Source of the DNA: Bordetella pertussis 18323
GTDB lineage: Bacteria; Pseudomonadota; Gammaproteobacteria; Burkholderiales; Burkholderiaceae_B
Direction of reading: 5' to 3'
DNA: 64,000 bases
Assembly (NCBI RefSeq): GCF_000306945.1
Contig: NC_018518.1
Span: 744,001-808,000 of the forward strand
The position numbers were made by a program, and so were the translations under genes. Shown one piece after another: positions 9,540 through 17,915 of the stretch; the stretch's first letter is position 1, and each line of letters begins with the position of its first letter. The notes below the pieces were generated by a model that was given only the letters and a program-made list of their open reading frames with translations, had not been told where the DNA came from and ran no database searches.

Positions 9540-9624
9540 TGGTGCACCCACCCGGAATCGAACCGGGACGCCTTGCGGCGAGGGATTTTAAGTCCCTTGC
9601 GTCTACCAATTTCGCCATGGGTGC
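9540..9624 (-). tRNA. tRNA-Leu(UAA)
   Basis: Reading the minus strand gives a complete 85-nt class II tRNA. It has a GCACCCA/TGGGTGC acceptor stem, an anticodon loop CTTAAAA with anticodon TAA, a long variable arm, the T loop TTCGATT and an encoded CCA. A likely promoter -10 box, TATCAT on the minus strand (9645-9650), sits about 20 nt upstream. It is divergent from the intron-bearing tRNA-Ser gene. Confidence 0.96.
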
Positions 9625-9710
9625 GGCTGTCCGGCAGGGCGACAATGATAACGTGCTTTAACGGGCCGCTGGCCGCGCCGCGGGCCTGAATCCTATACAA
9701 TGCGCGCCGT

Positions 9711-10021
9711 GGAAGGTTGGCAGAGTGGTTGAATGCACCGGTCTTGTTCAATCGAGCGCCACGCGGGAAACCGCATGGCTGTAAGGAGTCAAATTCGGCG
9801 AAGCCCCTGGCCCTGTCCGAGGTAACGCCGAGCGAAGGCCACCCCTGCCGGGGCGGCAACGTGTAGAGACTTGACGGCTCCCACCTAAGGTCGCCCGACT
9901 ATGGTGAAGGCAAAGTCCAGACCAGCAAACAGACATCGTTCTGGTGGCGAAAGCCATAGCGGTACGGAAAACCGGCGGGGCTTCACGGCCCTCGTGAGTT
10001 CGAATCTCACACCTTCCGCCA
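9711..10021 (+). tRNA. tRNA-Ser(UGA) split by a group I intron
   Basis: The exons are 9711-9745 and 9967-10021. Joined, they form a 90-nt class II tRNA with acceptor GGAAGGT paired to ACCTTCC, discriminator G, encoded CCA, a long variable arm, and an anticodon stem CCGGT/ACCGG enclosing the loop CTTGAAA (anticodon TGA). Unspliced, the anticodon loop is destroyed, so a functional tRNA requires removal of the 221-nt insert. The break lies between the first and second anticodon bases (U34 and G35). A TATACAAT -10 element lies at about 9694. A scanner that does not model introns would miss this gene. Confidence 0.93.
9746..9966 (+). ncRNA. Group I intron (IC3-like) in tRNA-Ser anticodon
   Basis: 221-nt catalytic-intron candidate. 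The 5' exon ends in CUU, which can pair with the guide GAG at 9754-9756, giving the diagnostic U-G wobble at the splice site (P1). P2 is GCGG-GAAA-CCGC (9763-9774). The P7 strands GACTT (9868-9872) and AAGTC (9913-9917) pair perfectly and lie in R- and S-type core sequences (GTGTAGAGACTTGACGG; AAAGTCCAGACC) very like those of the cyanobacterial tRNA-Leu intron. A late hairpin TGGC-GAAA-GCCA (9945-9956) precedes the terminal omega-G at 9966. There is no internal ORF, so no homing endonuclease. Splicing itself is inferred. Confidence 0.92.
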
Positions 10022-10113
10022 TTTCATCGCGGCGCCATGCCCGCCTGCGGCAGGGGCCGTGCAAAAAAGCGCATAATTGCCGTTTCGATATCGACTCTGG
10101 TTGGAGGCGCGAC

Positions 10114-11091
10114 ATGCGAGCCGTAGAAATCACCCGTCCTGGCGGTCCTGAAGTCCTGGTGCCCACCGAGCGCAGCGTTCCCGAGCCTGCTTCCGGCGAA
10201 GTGCTGATCAAGGTGTCCGCTGCCGGGGTCAACCGGCCCGACGTGCTGCAGCGCAAGGGCAACTATGCCCCGCCGCCGGGCGCCTCGGACCTGCCCGGCC
10301 TGGAAGTGGCCGGCGAGATCGTCGGCGGCGATGCCGCCGCGGGGGGCTTTGCCATCGGCGACAAGGTCTGTGCCCTGGTGGCCGGCGGCGGGTACGCCGA
10401 ATACGTGGTGGCGCCGGCGCCGCAGTGCCTGCCGATTCCGCGCGGCCTGACCGAGATCGAGGCGGCCGGCCTGCCCGAGACCTATTTCACCGTCTGGAGC
10501 AACGTGTTCGACCGCGGCCGCCTGGCGGCCGGCGAAGCGCTGCTGGTGCACGGCGGCGCCAGCGGCATCGGCACCACGGCCATCCAGCTGGCGCGCGCCA
10601 TGGGCAACAAGGTCTACGCCACGGTGGGCAGCGACGAGCGCGCGCGCGCCGTCGAAGCGCTGGGCGCCGCGCTGGGCATCAACTACAAGACGCAGGACTA
10701 CGTCAAGGAAGTGCTGGACGCCACCGGCGGCGCCGGCGTGGACGTGGTGCTGGACATGGTGGCCGGCGAGTACATCGGCCGCAACCTCAAGTGCCTGGCC
10801 GACGACGGCCGCATCGTCATCATCGCGCTGCTGGGCGGCGCGCATGCAAACGTGGATTGCAATCAGGTGCTGCGCCGCCGGCTGACCATCACCGGTTCGA
10901 CGCTGCGTCCGCGCCCGGTCGAGTTCAAGGGCGAAATCGCTCGCGCGCTGCGCGAGCGGGTCTGGCCCTTGCTGGAAAACGGCACCCTCAAGCCGGTGGT
11001 GCACGCCACGCTGCCGCTGGAGCAGGCCGCCGCGGCCCATGCCATGATGGAAGCCGGGGAAAACATCGGCAAGATCATCCTGACCGTATAG
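10114..11091 (+). CDS. NAD(P)H quinone oxidoreductase, zinc-free MDR family (PIG3-like)
   Basis: 325-aa medium-chain reductase without zinc ligands. The N-terminal GroES-like domain contains VNRPDVLQRKGNYAPP. The Rossmann domain starts with the glycine-rich VHGGASGIGTTAIQLAR, and the C-terminal ENIGKIILTV is typical of the TP53I3/QOR-like group. It is likely cytosolic and reduces quinones or related carbonyls with NADPH. The ATG at 10114 has TTGGAGG 8 nt upstream. The frame is open back to 9901 but that part is the tRNA intron and exon. tpiA follows after 143 nt. Confidence 0.9.
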   Translation: MRAVEITRPGGPEVLVPTERSVPEPASGEVLIKVSAAGVNRPDVLQRKGNYAPPPGASDLPGLEVAGEIVGGDAAAGGFAIGDKVCALVAGGGYAEYVVAPAPQCLPIPRGLTEIEAAGLPETYFTVWSNVFDRGRLAAGEALLVHGGASGIGTTAIQLARAMGNKVYATVGSDERARAVEALGAALGINYKTQDYVKEVLDATGGAGVDVVLDMVAGEYIGRNLKCLADDGRIVIIALLGGAHANVDCNQVLRRRLTITGSTLRPRPVEFKGEIARALRERVWPLLENGTLKPVVHATLPLEQAAAAHAMMEAGENIGKIILTV

Positions 11092-11234
11092 CGCCAGCCG
11101 GACGGCGGGCGCGCCGGATCGCCCGGTGCGCCCGGATTTTCTTGCCCTGGTAACGGCGCATCGGCCGGCAACAGGATACAATCTCAGGTTTGACCCGACC
11201 CCGGGTCAGGCCTTTTGACTCTTTTTTCTGCGCC

Positions 11235-11981
<747 letters not shown>

Positions 11982-12002
11982 GTTTCCGTTCCGGAGTCTG
12001 TA

Positions 12003-12449
12003 ATGTCTTTGATGCTTACTGTCCTGCTGGTCGTCCAGGTTGTATCGGCGCTGGCTATCATCGTTCTGGTCCTGCTGCAGCAGGGCAAGGGCGCCGACAT
12101 GGGGTCGGCGTTCGGTAGCGGCTCGGCCGGCAGCCTGTTTGGCGCCACCGGCGCGGCCAACTTCCTGTCGCGCACCACCAAGTGGGCCGCCGTGGTGTTC
12201 TTCGTCAGCACCGCGGGCCTGGCGTACGTCACCCACAAGGGGCCGTCCGGTCCCGCCATCGATTCGGGCGTGATGCAGAATTTCCCGCAGGATCGCTCGG
12301 TGCCGCAGGCACCCGGCAGCGCGCCGGCCGGCAGCGGCTCGTCGGTGCCGCAGGCCCCGGGCAGCGGCGTGCCGGCCGCCCCCGCCCAGCCTGACGCCTC
12401 CGTGCCCCAGGCGCCCTGGCGGTTTTGCCCATGGGCATTTACATGCTAG
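12003..12449 (+). CDS. secG: Preprotein translocase subunit SecG
   Basis: 148-aa small membrane subunit of the SecYEG translocon. Two membrane helices flank the conserved cytoplasmic loop with LLQQGKGADMGSAFGSG and SLFGATGAANFLSRTTKW. The C-terminal 60 residues are a low-complexity Pro/Ala/Gly/Ser tail with PQAPGS repeats, as in other Bordetella-group SecG proteins. The last ten residues (WRFCPWAFTC) look unlike the rest of the tail, and the DNA encoding them coincides with the promoter of the downstream tRNA-Leu gene. A small frameshift near the 3' end is possible. Confidence 0.93.
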   Translation: MSLMLTVLLVVQVVSALAIIVLVLLQQGKGADMGSAFGSGSAGSLFGATGAANFLSRTTKWAAVVFFVSTAGLAYVTHKGPSGPAIDSGVMQNFPQDRSVPQAPGSAPAGSGSSVPQAPGSGVPAAPAQPDASVPQAPWRFCPWAFTC

Positions 12450-12451
12450 AA
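12424..12451 (+). promoter_or_regulatory. Probable promoter of tRNA-Leu(GAG)
   Basis: TTGCCC (12424-12429), a 16-nt spacer and TAGAAT (12446-12451) form a sigma70-like promoter about 48 nt upstream of the tRNA. It overlaps the 3' end of secG. Confidence 0.5.
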
Positions 12452-12499
12452 TGCCCGACTTTCCAGGATCTTCGGATCCTGGTCGAAGTTTTGCAGGAT

Positions 12500-12584
12500 G
12501 CCGACGTGGTGAAATTGGTAGACACGCTATCTTGAGGGGGTAGTGGCGAAAGCTGTGCGAGTTCGAGTCTCGCCGTCGGCACCA
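12500..12584 (+). tRNA. tRNA-Leu(GAG)
   Basis: Complete 85-nt class II tRNA with acceptor GCCGACG/CGTCGGC, an anticodon stem CTATC/GGTAG around the loop TTGAGGG (anticodon GAG), a long variable arm, T loop TTCGAGT and encoded CCA. It follows secG. A terminator hairpin lies about 55 nt downstream. Confidence 0.96.
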
Positions 12585-12638
12585 AGGATTTGTCCAGGCA
12601 GGCCCTGGCGCGGGAAAGACCCGCAAGAGAAAGCCAGC

Positions 12639-12675
12639 AAAAAAGCCCATATGCGTCAGCGCCTATGGGCTTTTT
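12639..12675 (+). terminator. Rho-independent terminator after tRNA-Leu
   Basis: AGCCCATA pairs with TATGGGCT around a short GC-containing apex, preceded by an A run and followed by TTTTT, so it can work on both strands. It would end the tpiA-secG-tRNA unit and perhaps the small convergent gene. Confidence 0.85.
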
Positions 12676-12730
12676 GTCGTCCAGGCAGATGCCCAGGCTA
12701 TCAATGGCCTGGGCATCTGCCAATCCAGGC

Positions 12731-12886
12731 TCAGTGGCAATGCACCGTGCCTGCCTTTCTGTCCATGTGGCAGCATTTTCCAGGCGGCGAGTCTTTCCGG
12801 CAGCCACCGCCGTGGGCCGAGGCCGGAAACGGCAGGGCGAGTGCCAGAAGCAGCCACGCCGTGGCGAAAAGTTGGATCTTTCTCAT
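12731..12886 (-). CDS. Small Cys/His-rich exported protein
   Basis: 51-aa protein: MRKIQLF followed by a hydrophobic signal peptide ending PASA, then a mature part of about 28 residues rich in His and Cys (HGGGC, KCCHMDRK) that ends in GTVHCH. The C-terminus resembles the tail of YHYH-like secreted domains, where His and Cys bind metal, but the core is far shorter. The start at 12886 has GGGAGAG 7 nt upstream. It stands alone between the tRNA terminator and betT. Metal binding is inferred from composition only; the function is unknown. Confidence 0.6.
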   Translation of the reverse strand: MRKIQLFATAWLLLALALPFPASAHGGGCRKDSPPGKCCHMDRKAGTVHCH

Positions 12887-13236
12887 TGGTCTCTCCCGGA
12901 TCGATGAAGGTGAACAACCGGCTGTTCCAGCGCTATCCACTGCCTCCCTGGGCCGGCCTTCTCGGGCATGGGTGCCCCTGCGTTCTTGTTTCGCATGGTT
13001 ACATTAACAACAAAATCGTCAAGCGTCGAATCTGTGGGCCGTGCGGGCGCCAGGGGGCTTGAGCGCCGCCGCCGCGAGGTCTGACCGAATCGGGGACGCG
13101 TGGCGCATAATGGTTCCGGGCTTGGCATCCAGGATCCGGCTGAAAGGCGCGCGGGACGGGCACGGCATGTCCACCCGGCTGGCGCGTCCCCGGTGGACGG
13201 TTCCGGAGCGGCGCCCCTTCTGGAAAGGAGTCAGCC
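12887..13236. other. 350-bp intergenic region upstream of two divergent genes
   Basis: No convincing gene is present. It holds the upstream regions of the small exported protein (minus) and betT (plus, with AAAGGAG before its ATG). An AT-richer patch at about 12990-13025 includes TTGACG on the minus strand, a possible -35 box. Nothing else recognisable was seen. Confidence 0.5.
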
Positions 13237-15468
13237 ATGTCGATCACACCACCCGACGACGAGGGGGCCGAGCCCGGGCCGTCCAGCCAGGCGCCGCACG
13301 CGCAGGCCGCGGCGTTGCGCCGGCCGATCGAACGCAGCCGGTTCGGCGGCTCGCAGCGCCGCCCTGAACGCCAGGACGGCGACGATGCGCCGGTGTCGCG
13401 CAGCGACCTCAGCAAGGGGCCCGAGGAGGTGCTCGAGCGCCGTACGGCCAGCATAAATTGGCGTGTGCTGCTGGTCTCGTCGGCCGTGATCGTCGCGTTC
13501 TCGGTATGGGCGATCCTGGTGCCCGGCGATGCGCGCATGAGGATGAAGACGGCCGTCGACTGGATTGCGGCCAATCTGGGCTGGTACTACGTGCTGACCA
13601 TGACGCTGGTGATCGGTTTCGTGCTGTGGGTCGCGTTTTCCAAGGAGGGAGACGTGCGCCTCGGCCCCGATCATTCGCGGCCGCAATACCGGCTGTCGAC
13701 CTGGGTCGCGATGCTGTTTGCCGCCGGCGTCGGGATCGACATGCTTTTCTTCTCGGTCACCGGGCCGGTCGTGCAGTACCTGCATCCGCCGTCCGGCGAG
13801 GGCGGCACGGCGGCAGCCATGCAGGACGCGGTCGTCTGGACGATGTTCCACTACGGGGTGGCGGGCTGGTCCATGTATGCCTTGCTGGGCATGGCGATGG
13901 GATACTTCGCCTACCGCTGGGGCATGCCCCTGTCCATCCGCGCGGCGCTCTATCCGCTGTTGGGCAAGCGCGTGCGCGGCCCCCTGGGCGACGGCATCAG
14001 CATCATCGCGCTGGTCGGCACGGTGTTCGGCGTGGCGACCTCGATGGGCATCGGCGTGGTGCTGCTCAACGTCGGTTTCTCGCTGATTTTCGGGCTGGAG
14101 CAAGGCCTGTCGCTGCAGATCGCCCTGGTCGTGGGCGCCGTGATCCTGACCATCGGGGCCACGACGTCCGGGGTCGACCGCGGCATCCGCTGGATTTCCG
14201 AGCTGAACCTCTGGAGCGCGGTGGCGATGATGGTCTACATCCTGCTCACCGGGCAAACGGCATTCCTCCTGAATGCGCTATCGGAGAACATCGGCCGGTT
14301 TCTTGTGACGTTCCCCGCGCGCACCTTGCAGACGTTCGCCTACGAGCCCGGCGGGCCGGAGTGGATGGGCGGTTGGACGCTGTTCTTCTGGGCGTTCTGG
14401 CTGGCGTGGGGGCCGTTCGTCGGCGTCTTTCTCGCGCGCATTTCGCGCGGGTGGACGCTGCGCGAATTCGTGATCGCCGCGATCACCGCACCGGTGCTGT
14501 GCGACTTCATCATCGTTTCGCTGTTCGGCAACTCGGCCCTTTATCACGTGCTGCAGGGCGACACCGCGTTCGCCGCGCTCGCGGTCGAAAGCTCCGAGCG
14601 TGGTTGGTACGCGCTGCTGGCGATGTTTCCGGGAGCCATGTTCCTGATAGGCCTGGCCACGCTGTCGGGGCTGTTGTTCTACCTTACCAGCGCGAATTCG
14701 GGCGCGATGGTGATGTCGAACTTTTCGGCGTCGATCCCCGACCCCTCGCACGACGGGCCGAAGTGGCTGCGCATCTTCTGGGCCGTGCTGACGGCAGTGC
14801 TGACGGTGGCGATGCTGCTGGCCGGCGGCGTGACGACGATGGAGTACGCCACGCTCATCTTTGCCTTGCCGGTAACCATCATTGCCTACACGGTCATGGC
14901 GTCGTTCTACAAGGTGCTGAGGATGGAGCGGGCCGAGCGCGAGGGGCAGGTGCTGCGCAGGCCGTCCATGGCGCCGATGGGCGGCCATCTGCCGGAGCGC
15001 TCATGGAAGCAGCGCCTCGAACAGCTGCACGCGTTCGCGTCGCTGCGGCAGGCTACCCAGTTCCTCGACCATACCGTGCGCCCGGCGCTCGGCGACGTTG
15101 CCGCCGAGTTCCGCAACCAGGGCTACGAGGTCGCGAGCGAATCCCTGGCCAGCGAGCGCGGCATCGAGGAACCGCTGCTGCGCGTGTCGATGGACGGTTT
15201 TCGCGCCTTCCAGTATCACGTCGCCGTCGTCGAGGCGCCGGTGCCGATGTTCAGCGGCCGCATGTCGCGCGAGACCGACGTCTATTACCGGCTCGAGGTG
15301 TTCACCCAGACCGGTTCGGGCGGCTATGACCTGATGGGTCTGACCCGGCAGCAGGTGATCGACGACGTGCTCGAGCGCTTCGAGGCTCACCTCGCATTCC
15401 TCACCTTTTCCACCAATACCGATACGGCATCGGTGCTGACGCCGCCGGCGCCGGCCAGGAACCCGTAG
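13237..15468 (+). CDS. betT: BCCT family high-affinity choline transporter
   Basis: 743-aa secondary transporter of the betaine/choline/carnitine family, predicted to import choline by proton symport for glycine betaine synthesis. It has twelve membrane segments. The glycine stretch reads GVGIDMLFFSV, as in E. coli BetT, where Asp replaces the Gly seen in sodium-coupled BetP. The family signature WTLFFWAFWLAWGPFVG and ARISRGWTLREF are present. The long cytosolic C-terminal domain (about 170 aa, including DLMGLTRQQVIDDVLERF) is typical of BetT. A hydrophilic N-terminal extension of about 70 residues is unusual. The start is supported by AAAGGAG. No betA, betB or betI is in the window. Confidence 0.9.
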   Translation: MSITPPDDEGAEPGPSSQAPHAQAAALRRPIERSRFGGSQRRPERQDGDDAPVSRSDLSKGPEEVLERRTASINWRVLLVSSAVIVAFSVWAILVPGDARMRMKTAVDWIAANLGWYYVLTMTLVIGFVLWVAFSKEGDVRLGPDHSRPQYRLSTWVAMLFAAGVGIDMLFFSVTGPVVQYLHPPSGEGGTAAAMQDAVVWTMFHYGVAGWSMYALLGMAMGYFAYRWGMPLSIRAALYPLLGKRVRGPLGDGISIIALVGTVFGVATSMGIGVVLLNVGFSLIFGLEQGLSLQIALVVGAVILTIGATTSGVDRGIRWISELNLWSAVAMMVYILLTGQTAFLLNALSENIGRFLVTFPARTLQTFAYEPGGPEWMGGWTLFFWAFWLAWGPFVGVFLARISRGWTLREFVIAAITAPVLCDFIIVSLFGNSALYHVLQGDTAFAALAVESSERGWYALLAMFPGAMFLIGLATLSGLLFYLTSANSGAMVMSNFSASIPDPSHDGPKWLRIFWAVLTAVLTVAMLLAGGVTTMEYATLIFALPVTIIAYTVMASFYKVLRMERAEREGQVLRRPSMAPMGGHLPERSWKQRLEQLHAFASLRQATQFLDHTVRPALGDVAAEFRNQGYEVASESLASERGIEEPLLRVSMDGFRAFQYHVAVVEAPVPMFSGRMSRETDVYYRLEVFTQTGSGGYDLMGLTRQQVIDDVLERFEAHLAFLTFSTNTDTASVLTPPAPARNP

Positions 15469-15490
15469 CCCGCGCACGCCCGACGGTATC

Positions 15491-16291
15491 TCAGCGCGCC
15501 GCGCCGGGCGCGCCGGCGGGCGCTGCCTGCCGGCCGGCCAGTACGTCGGACAGGGCCCCGGCCTCCCGGACCAGCAGTTGCGCCAGTTCGGTTTCCCGAT
15601 GCTCCGGGTAGCGGATGCGGGGGATGAACAGCGAGAAGCAACCGATGACGTGTCCCCCGGTGCCGAAGATGGGGGTGGAAATGCCGGCGGCGCCTTCGAT
15701 CTTCTCGCCGCGCGTGCTGACGGAATAGCCTTGCTCGCGGATTTGCTTCAGGTCGCGATTGAGTTCGCGCGCCGGCAGGGCGGCCAGGCCGGTGGGCGAG
15801 AGGGGCTCTTTCTTGAGCAACGTGCGCACGCGTTCGGGCGGCAGGTGCGCCAGCACGGCATGTCCCGAGGCGCCCCAGAGCACCGAGACCGGGCGGTACA
15901 GGTCGAGTTGGTAGCGCAACTGGTTGGCCGATTCGACCTGCTTGGCGAACACCAGGGTGGCGTCCTGGTCGCGGTACAGCGCCAGCGCGCAGGACTCGTT
16001 GGTGTAGGCGACGATGCGATGCAGCGGCGCGCTGGCCAGCTGCACCACGTTCACCTTGTTGGAGATCATGGCGCCCAGCCGGTACATCTCCGGGCCGAAC
16101 GCGTAGCGGCGCGCGCCCTGCACGCGCTGCATCAGGTTCAGCGCCACCAGTTGCTGCAGCAGGCGGTGCGCCGTGCTGTGCGGCAACTGCAATTCATCGG
16201 CGATGTCTTTCACCCCGACGTCATCGTCCTGGGAGGCGAGAAAGGCGATCAGCCTGACGATTCGTTCGACGGTACCGCGCTCGTTTTCCAT
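15491..16291 (-). CDS. IclR family transcriptional regulator
   Basis: 266-aa regulator. The N-terminal winged helix-turn-helix (about residues 8-70, with VKDIADELQLPHSTAHRLLQQL) is followed by the IclR effector-binding domain (about 80-250, with YALYRDQDATLVFAKQ-type strands and SVSTRGEKIEGAAGISTPIF). It is divergent from the methylaspartate-lyase-like operon, which it most likely controls. A palindrome in the shared intergenic region (16467-16483) is a candidate operator. The start at 16291 (MENERGT) gives the normal IclR length. The open frame continues 45 codons upstream but would run into the promoter. Confidence 0.9.
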   Translation of the reverse strand: MENERGTVERIVRLIAFLASQDDDVGVKDIADELQLPHSTAHRLLQQLVALNLMQRVQGARRYAFGPEMYRLGAMISNKVNVVQLASAPLHRIVAYTNESCALALYRDQDATLVFAKQVESANQLRYQLDLYRPVSVLWGASGHAVLAHLPPERVRTLLKKEPLSPTGLAALPARELNRDLKQIREQGYSVSTRGEKIEGAAGISTPIFGTGGHVIGCFSLFIPRIRYPEHRETELAQLLVREAGALSDVLAGRQAAPAGAPGAAR

Positions 16292-16466
16292 GTCTGCGCA
16301 TTTTCCGAGTGACCCGGCCCAGGAGGGGCCAGGGTGCTGCGTGAGTGATCGGCCAGTGCCGGCGACAGCGTGAGTGTAGAGGGTGGCGGCGTTGCCCAAG
16401 CGCGACCGCCGGCGCCGGCCGGGCACGCTTTCGCCACGGTTCCGGCTTGCTTTTTGCCGATTATAT

Positions 16467-16483
16467 ATTCCGTTGTTCGGAAT
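16467..16483. promoter_or_regulatory. Palindromic operator candidate for the IclR regulator
   Basis: ATTCCG-TTGTT-CGGAAT is a perfect 6-bp inverted repeat in an AT-rich stretch between the divergent IclR gene and the catabolic operon, about 90 bp upstream of the operon start. Dyads of this size upstream of a divergent IclR gene are typical of its binding site. Confidence 0.5.
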
Positions 16484-16572
16484 TTACATATCATTTAATG
16501 ACATCCAAATCCGGCGTGCCTAAACTGGCCTGGCCTCGAGAAGAAGGCGGATGCCACAGGAGATAGGACGAC

Positions 16573-17805
16573 ATGCGAGTGCAACGGTTGCTGGCGACGG
16601 ACGGGATAGGCGGGTACTACTGGCGCGACCAGGAGGCGATCGGGCAGGGCGCGCCGCGTGACGGCTTCTTGTACCGGGGCGCGCCGGTCACGCCCGGTTT
16701 TACGTCCATCATCCAGGTGAGTTCCACGGTGCTGCTGACCGGCGTGGCCGACGACGGCAGCGAACTGTACGGCGATTGCGCGACGGTGAATCACGCCTTC
16801 CGGTCGGGGCGCCAGCAGGCGCCGGATGCGGCCAGCCTGATCGCACAGGCCGAGGGGCCGCTGTCGCGCTGGCTGGCGCAGTGCGACCTGTCGTCGTTTC
16901 GCGACGCCGCCGCGCAACTCGATACCATGCGGCTCGACGGGCAGCCGTTGCACATGGCGCTGCGCTACGGCCTGTCGCAACTGCTGCTGCAGGCGGTGGC
17001 CGCGCATCACCGAGTCACGATGGCCGAGATCCTGGCGCGCGAGTATGGCCTGACGCTGGCCGACACGCCGTGCGACCTGTTGGGTTCCTGCGGCGGCAAC
17101 TGGTACGAGAACGTCGACAAGGCGATCGTGCGCGAGCTGCCTTATTTTCCGCAGACCGCCATGGTGCGCACCGACCAGCTCGACGAACTGCCGGCGTACG
17201 CCGAATGGATCAGCCAGCGCATCCGCGCGGTGGGCCGTCCGGATTTCTTCCCGACGCTGCATTACGACCTGCACGGGCTGCTGTCGCAGCGGGTGGGCGA
17301 CGACCTGGATGCGGCGCTGGTCTATCTGCGCAAGGTGGAGGCGGCCAGCGCGCCGTACCCCGTGCTGTTCGAGGATCCGCTCGACGCGGGCGAGCGCGGC
17401 GCCCAGATCGCGCTGATGGGGCGGCTGCGCGAGGCCCTGCGGCGCGCCGGCTCGGGCATTCGCCTGATCGCCGACGAATGGTGCAACACCCGCGAGGACG
17501 TGCGCGAGTTCGTCGCGCAAGGGTGTTGCGATCTCATCCAGATCAAGATGCCGGACCTGGGGGGCGTGGACAACACCGTGCAGGCCTGCCTGATCTGCCG
17601 TGACGGCGGTGTCGGCGTGTACCTGGGGGGCAGTTGCAACGAGACGGACATCTCGGCCCGCGTCGCCGCGCACGTCGCGCTGGCGGTGCGTCCGGTCGAG
17701 TTCCTGGGCAAGCCGGGGCTGGGGCTGGACGAGGGCGTGATGATCGTCACCAACGAAATGCAGCGCGCGATCCGCTCCTATCGGACGCGCCTGTCCGCGG
17801 CGTAG
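16573..17805 (+). CDS. Methylaspartate ammonia-lyase-like enolase-superfamily enzyme
   Basis: 410 aa, the length of 3-methylaspartate ammonia-lyase (about 413 aa). By-eye comparison with the Clostridium tetanomorphum enzyme shows retained metal ligands (Asp in LHYDLHG, Glu in LFEDPLD, Asp in IADEWCN) and the catalytic Lys in QIKMPDLGG. GGSCNETDISA, KPGLGLDEGVMIV and NEM also match. The substrate-pocket positions differ: the catalytic His194 position reads Gln (FPQT for LPHA), and the Gln172 and Gln73 positions are also changed. So it is probably a C-N lyase for a different amino-dicarboxylate rather than true methylaspartate. First gene of a five-gene catabolic operon. Confidence 0.82.
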   Translation: MRVQRLLATDGIGGYYWRDQEAIGQGAPRDGFLYRGAPVTPGFTSIIQVSSTVLLTGVADDGSELYGDCATVNHAFRSGRQQAPDAASLIAQAEGPLSRWLAQCDLSSFRDAAAQLDTMRLDGQPLHMALRYGLSQLLLQAVAAHHRVTMAEILAREYGLTLADTPCDLLGSCGGNWYENVDKAIVRELPYFPQTAMVRTDQLDELPAYAEWISQRIRAVGRPDFFPTLHYDLHGLLSQRVGDDLDAALVYLRKVEAASAPYPVLFEDPLDAGERGAQIALMGRLREALRRAGSGIRLIADEWCNTREDVREFVAQGCCDLIQIKMPDLGGVDNTVQACLICRDGGVGVYLGGSCNETDISARVAAHVALAVRPVEFLGKPGLGLDEGVMIVTNEMQRAIRSYRTRLSAA

Positions 17806-17915
17806 CGTCCGTCCGCACGGCGCGGGCGGTTTGTCGGCATCACTGGTTTTGGGGGCCCGTCGGCCACGCATGGCGTGCGGCCGGCGCACAACATGATCGA
17901 ACCAAGGACACAGAC

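Noticed and set aside
12003..12449. Clear frameshift at the secG C-terminus
   Set aside because: The tail looks odd but no better continuation in another frame was found, so it is only mentioned in the gene entry.
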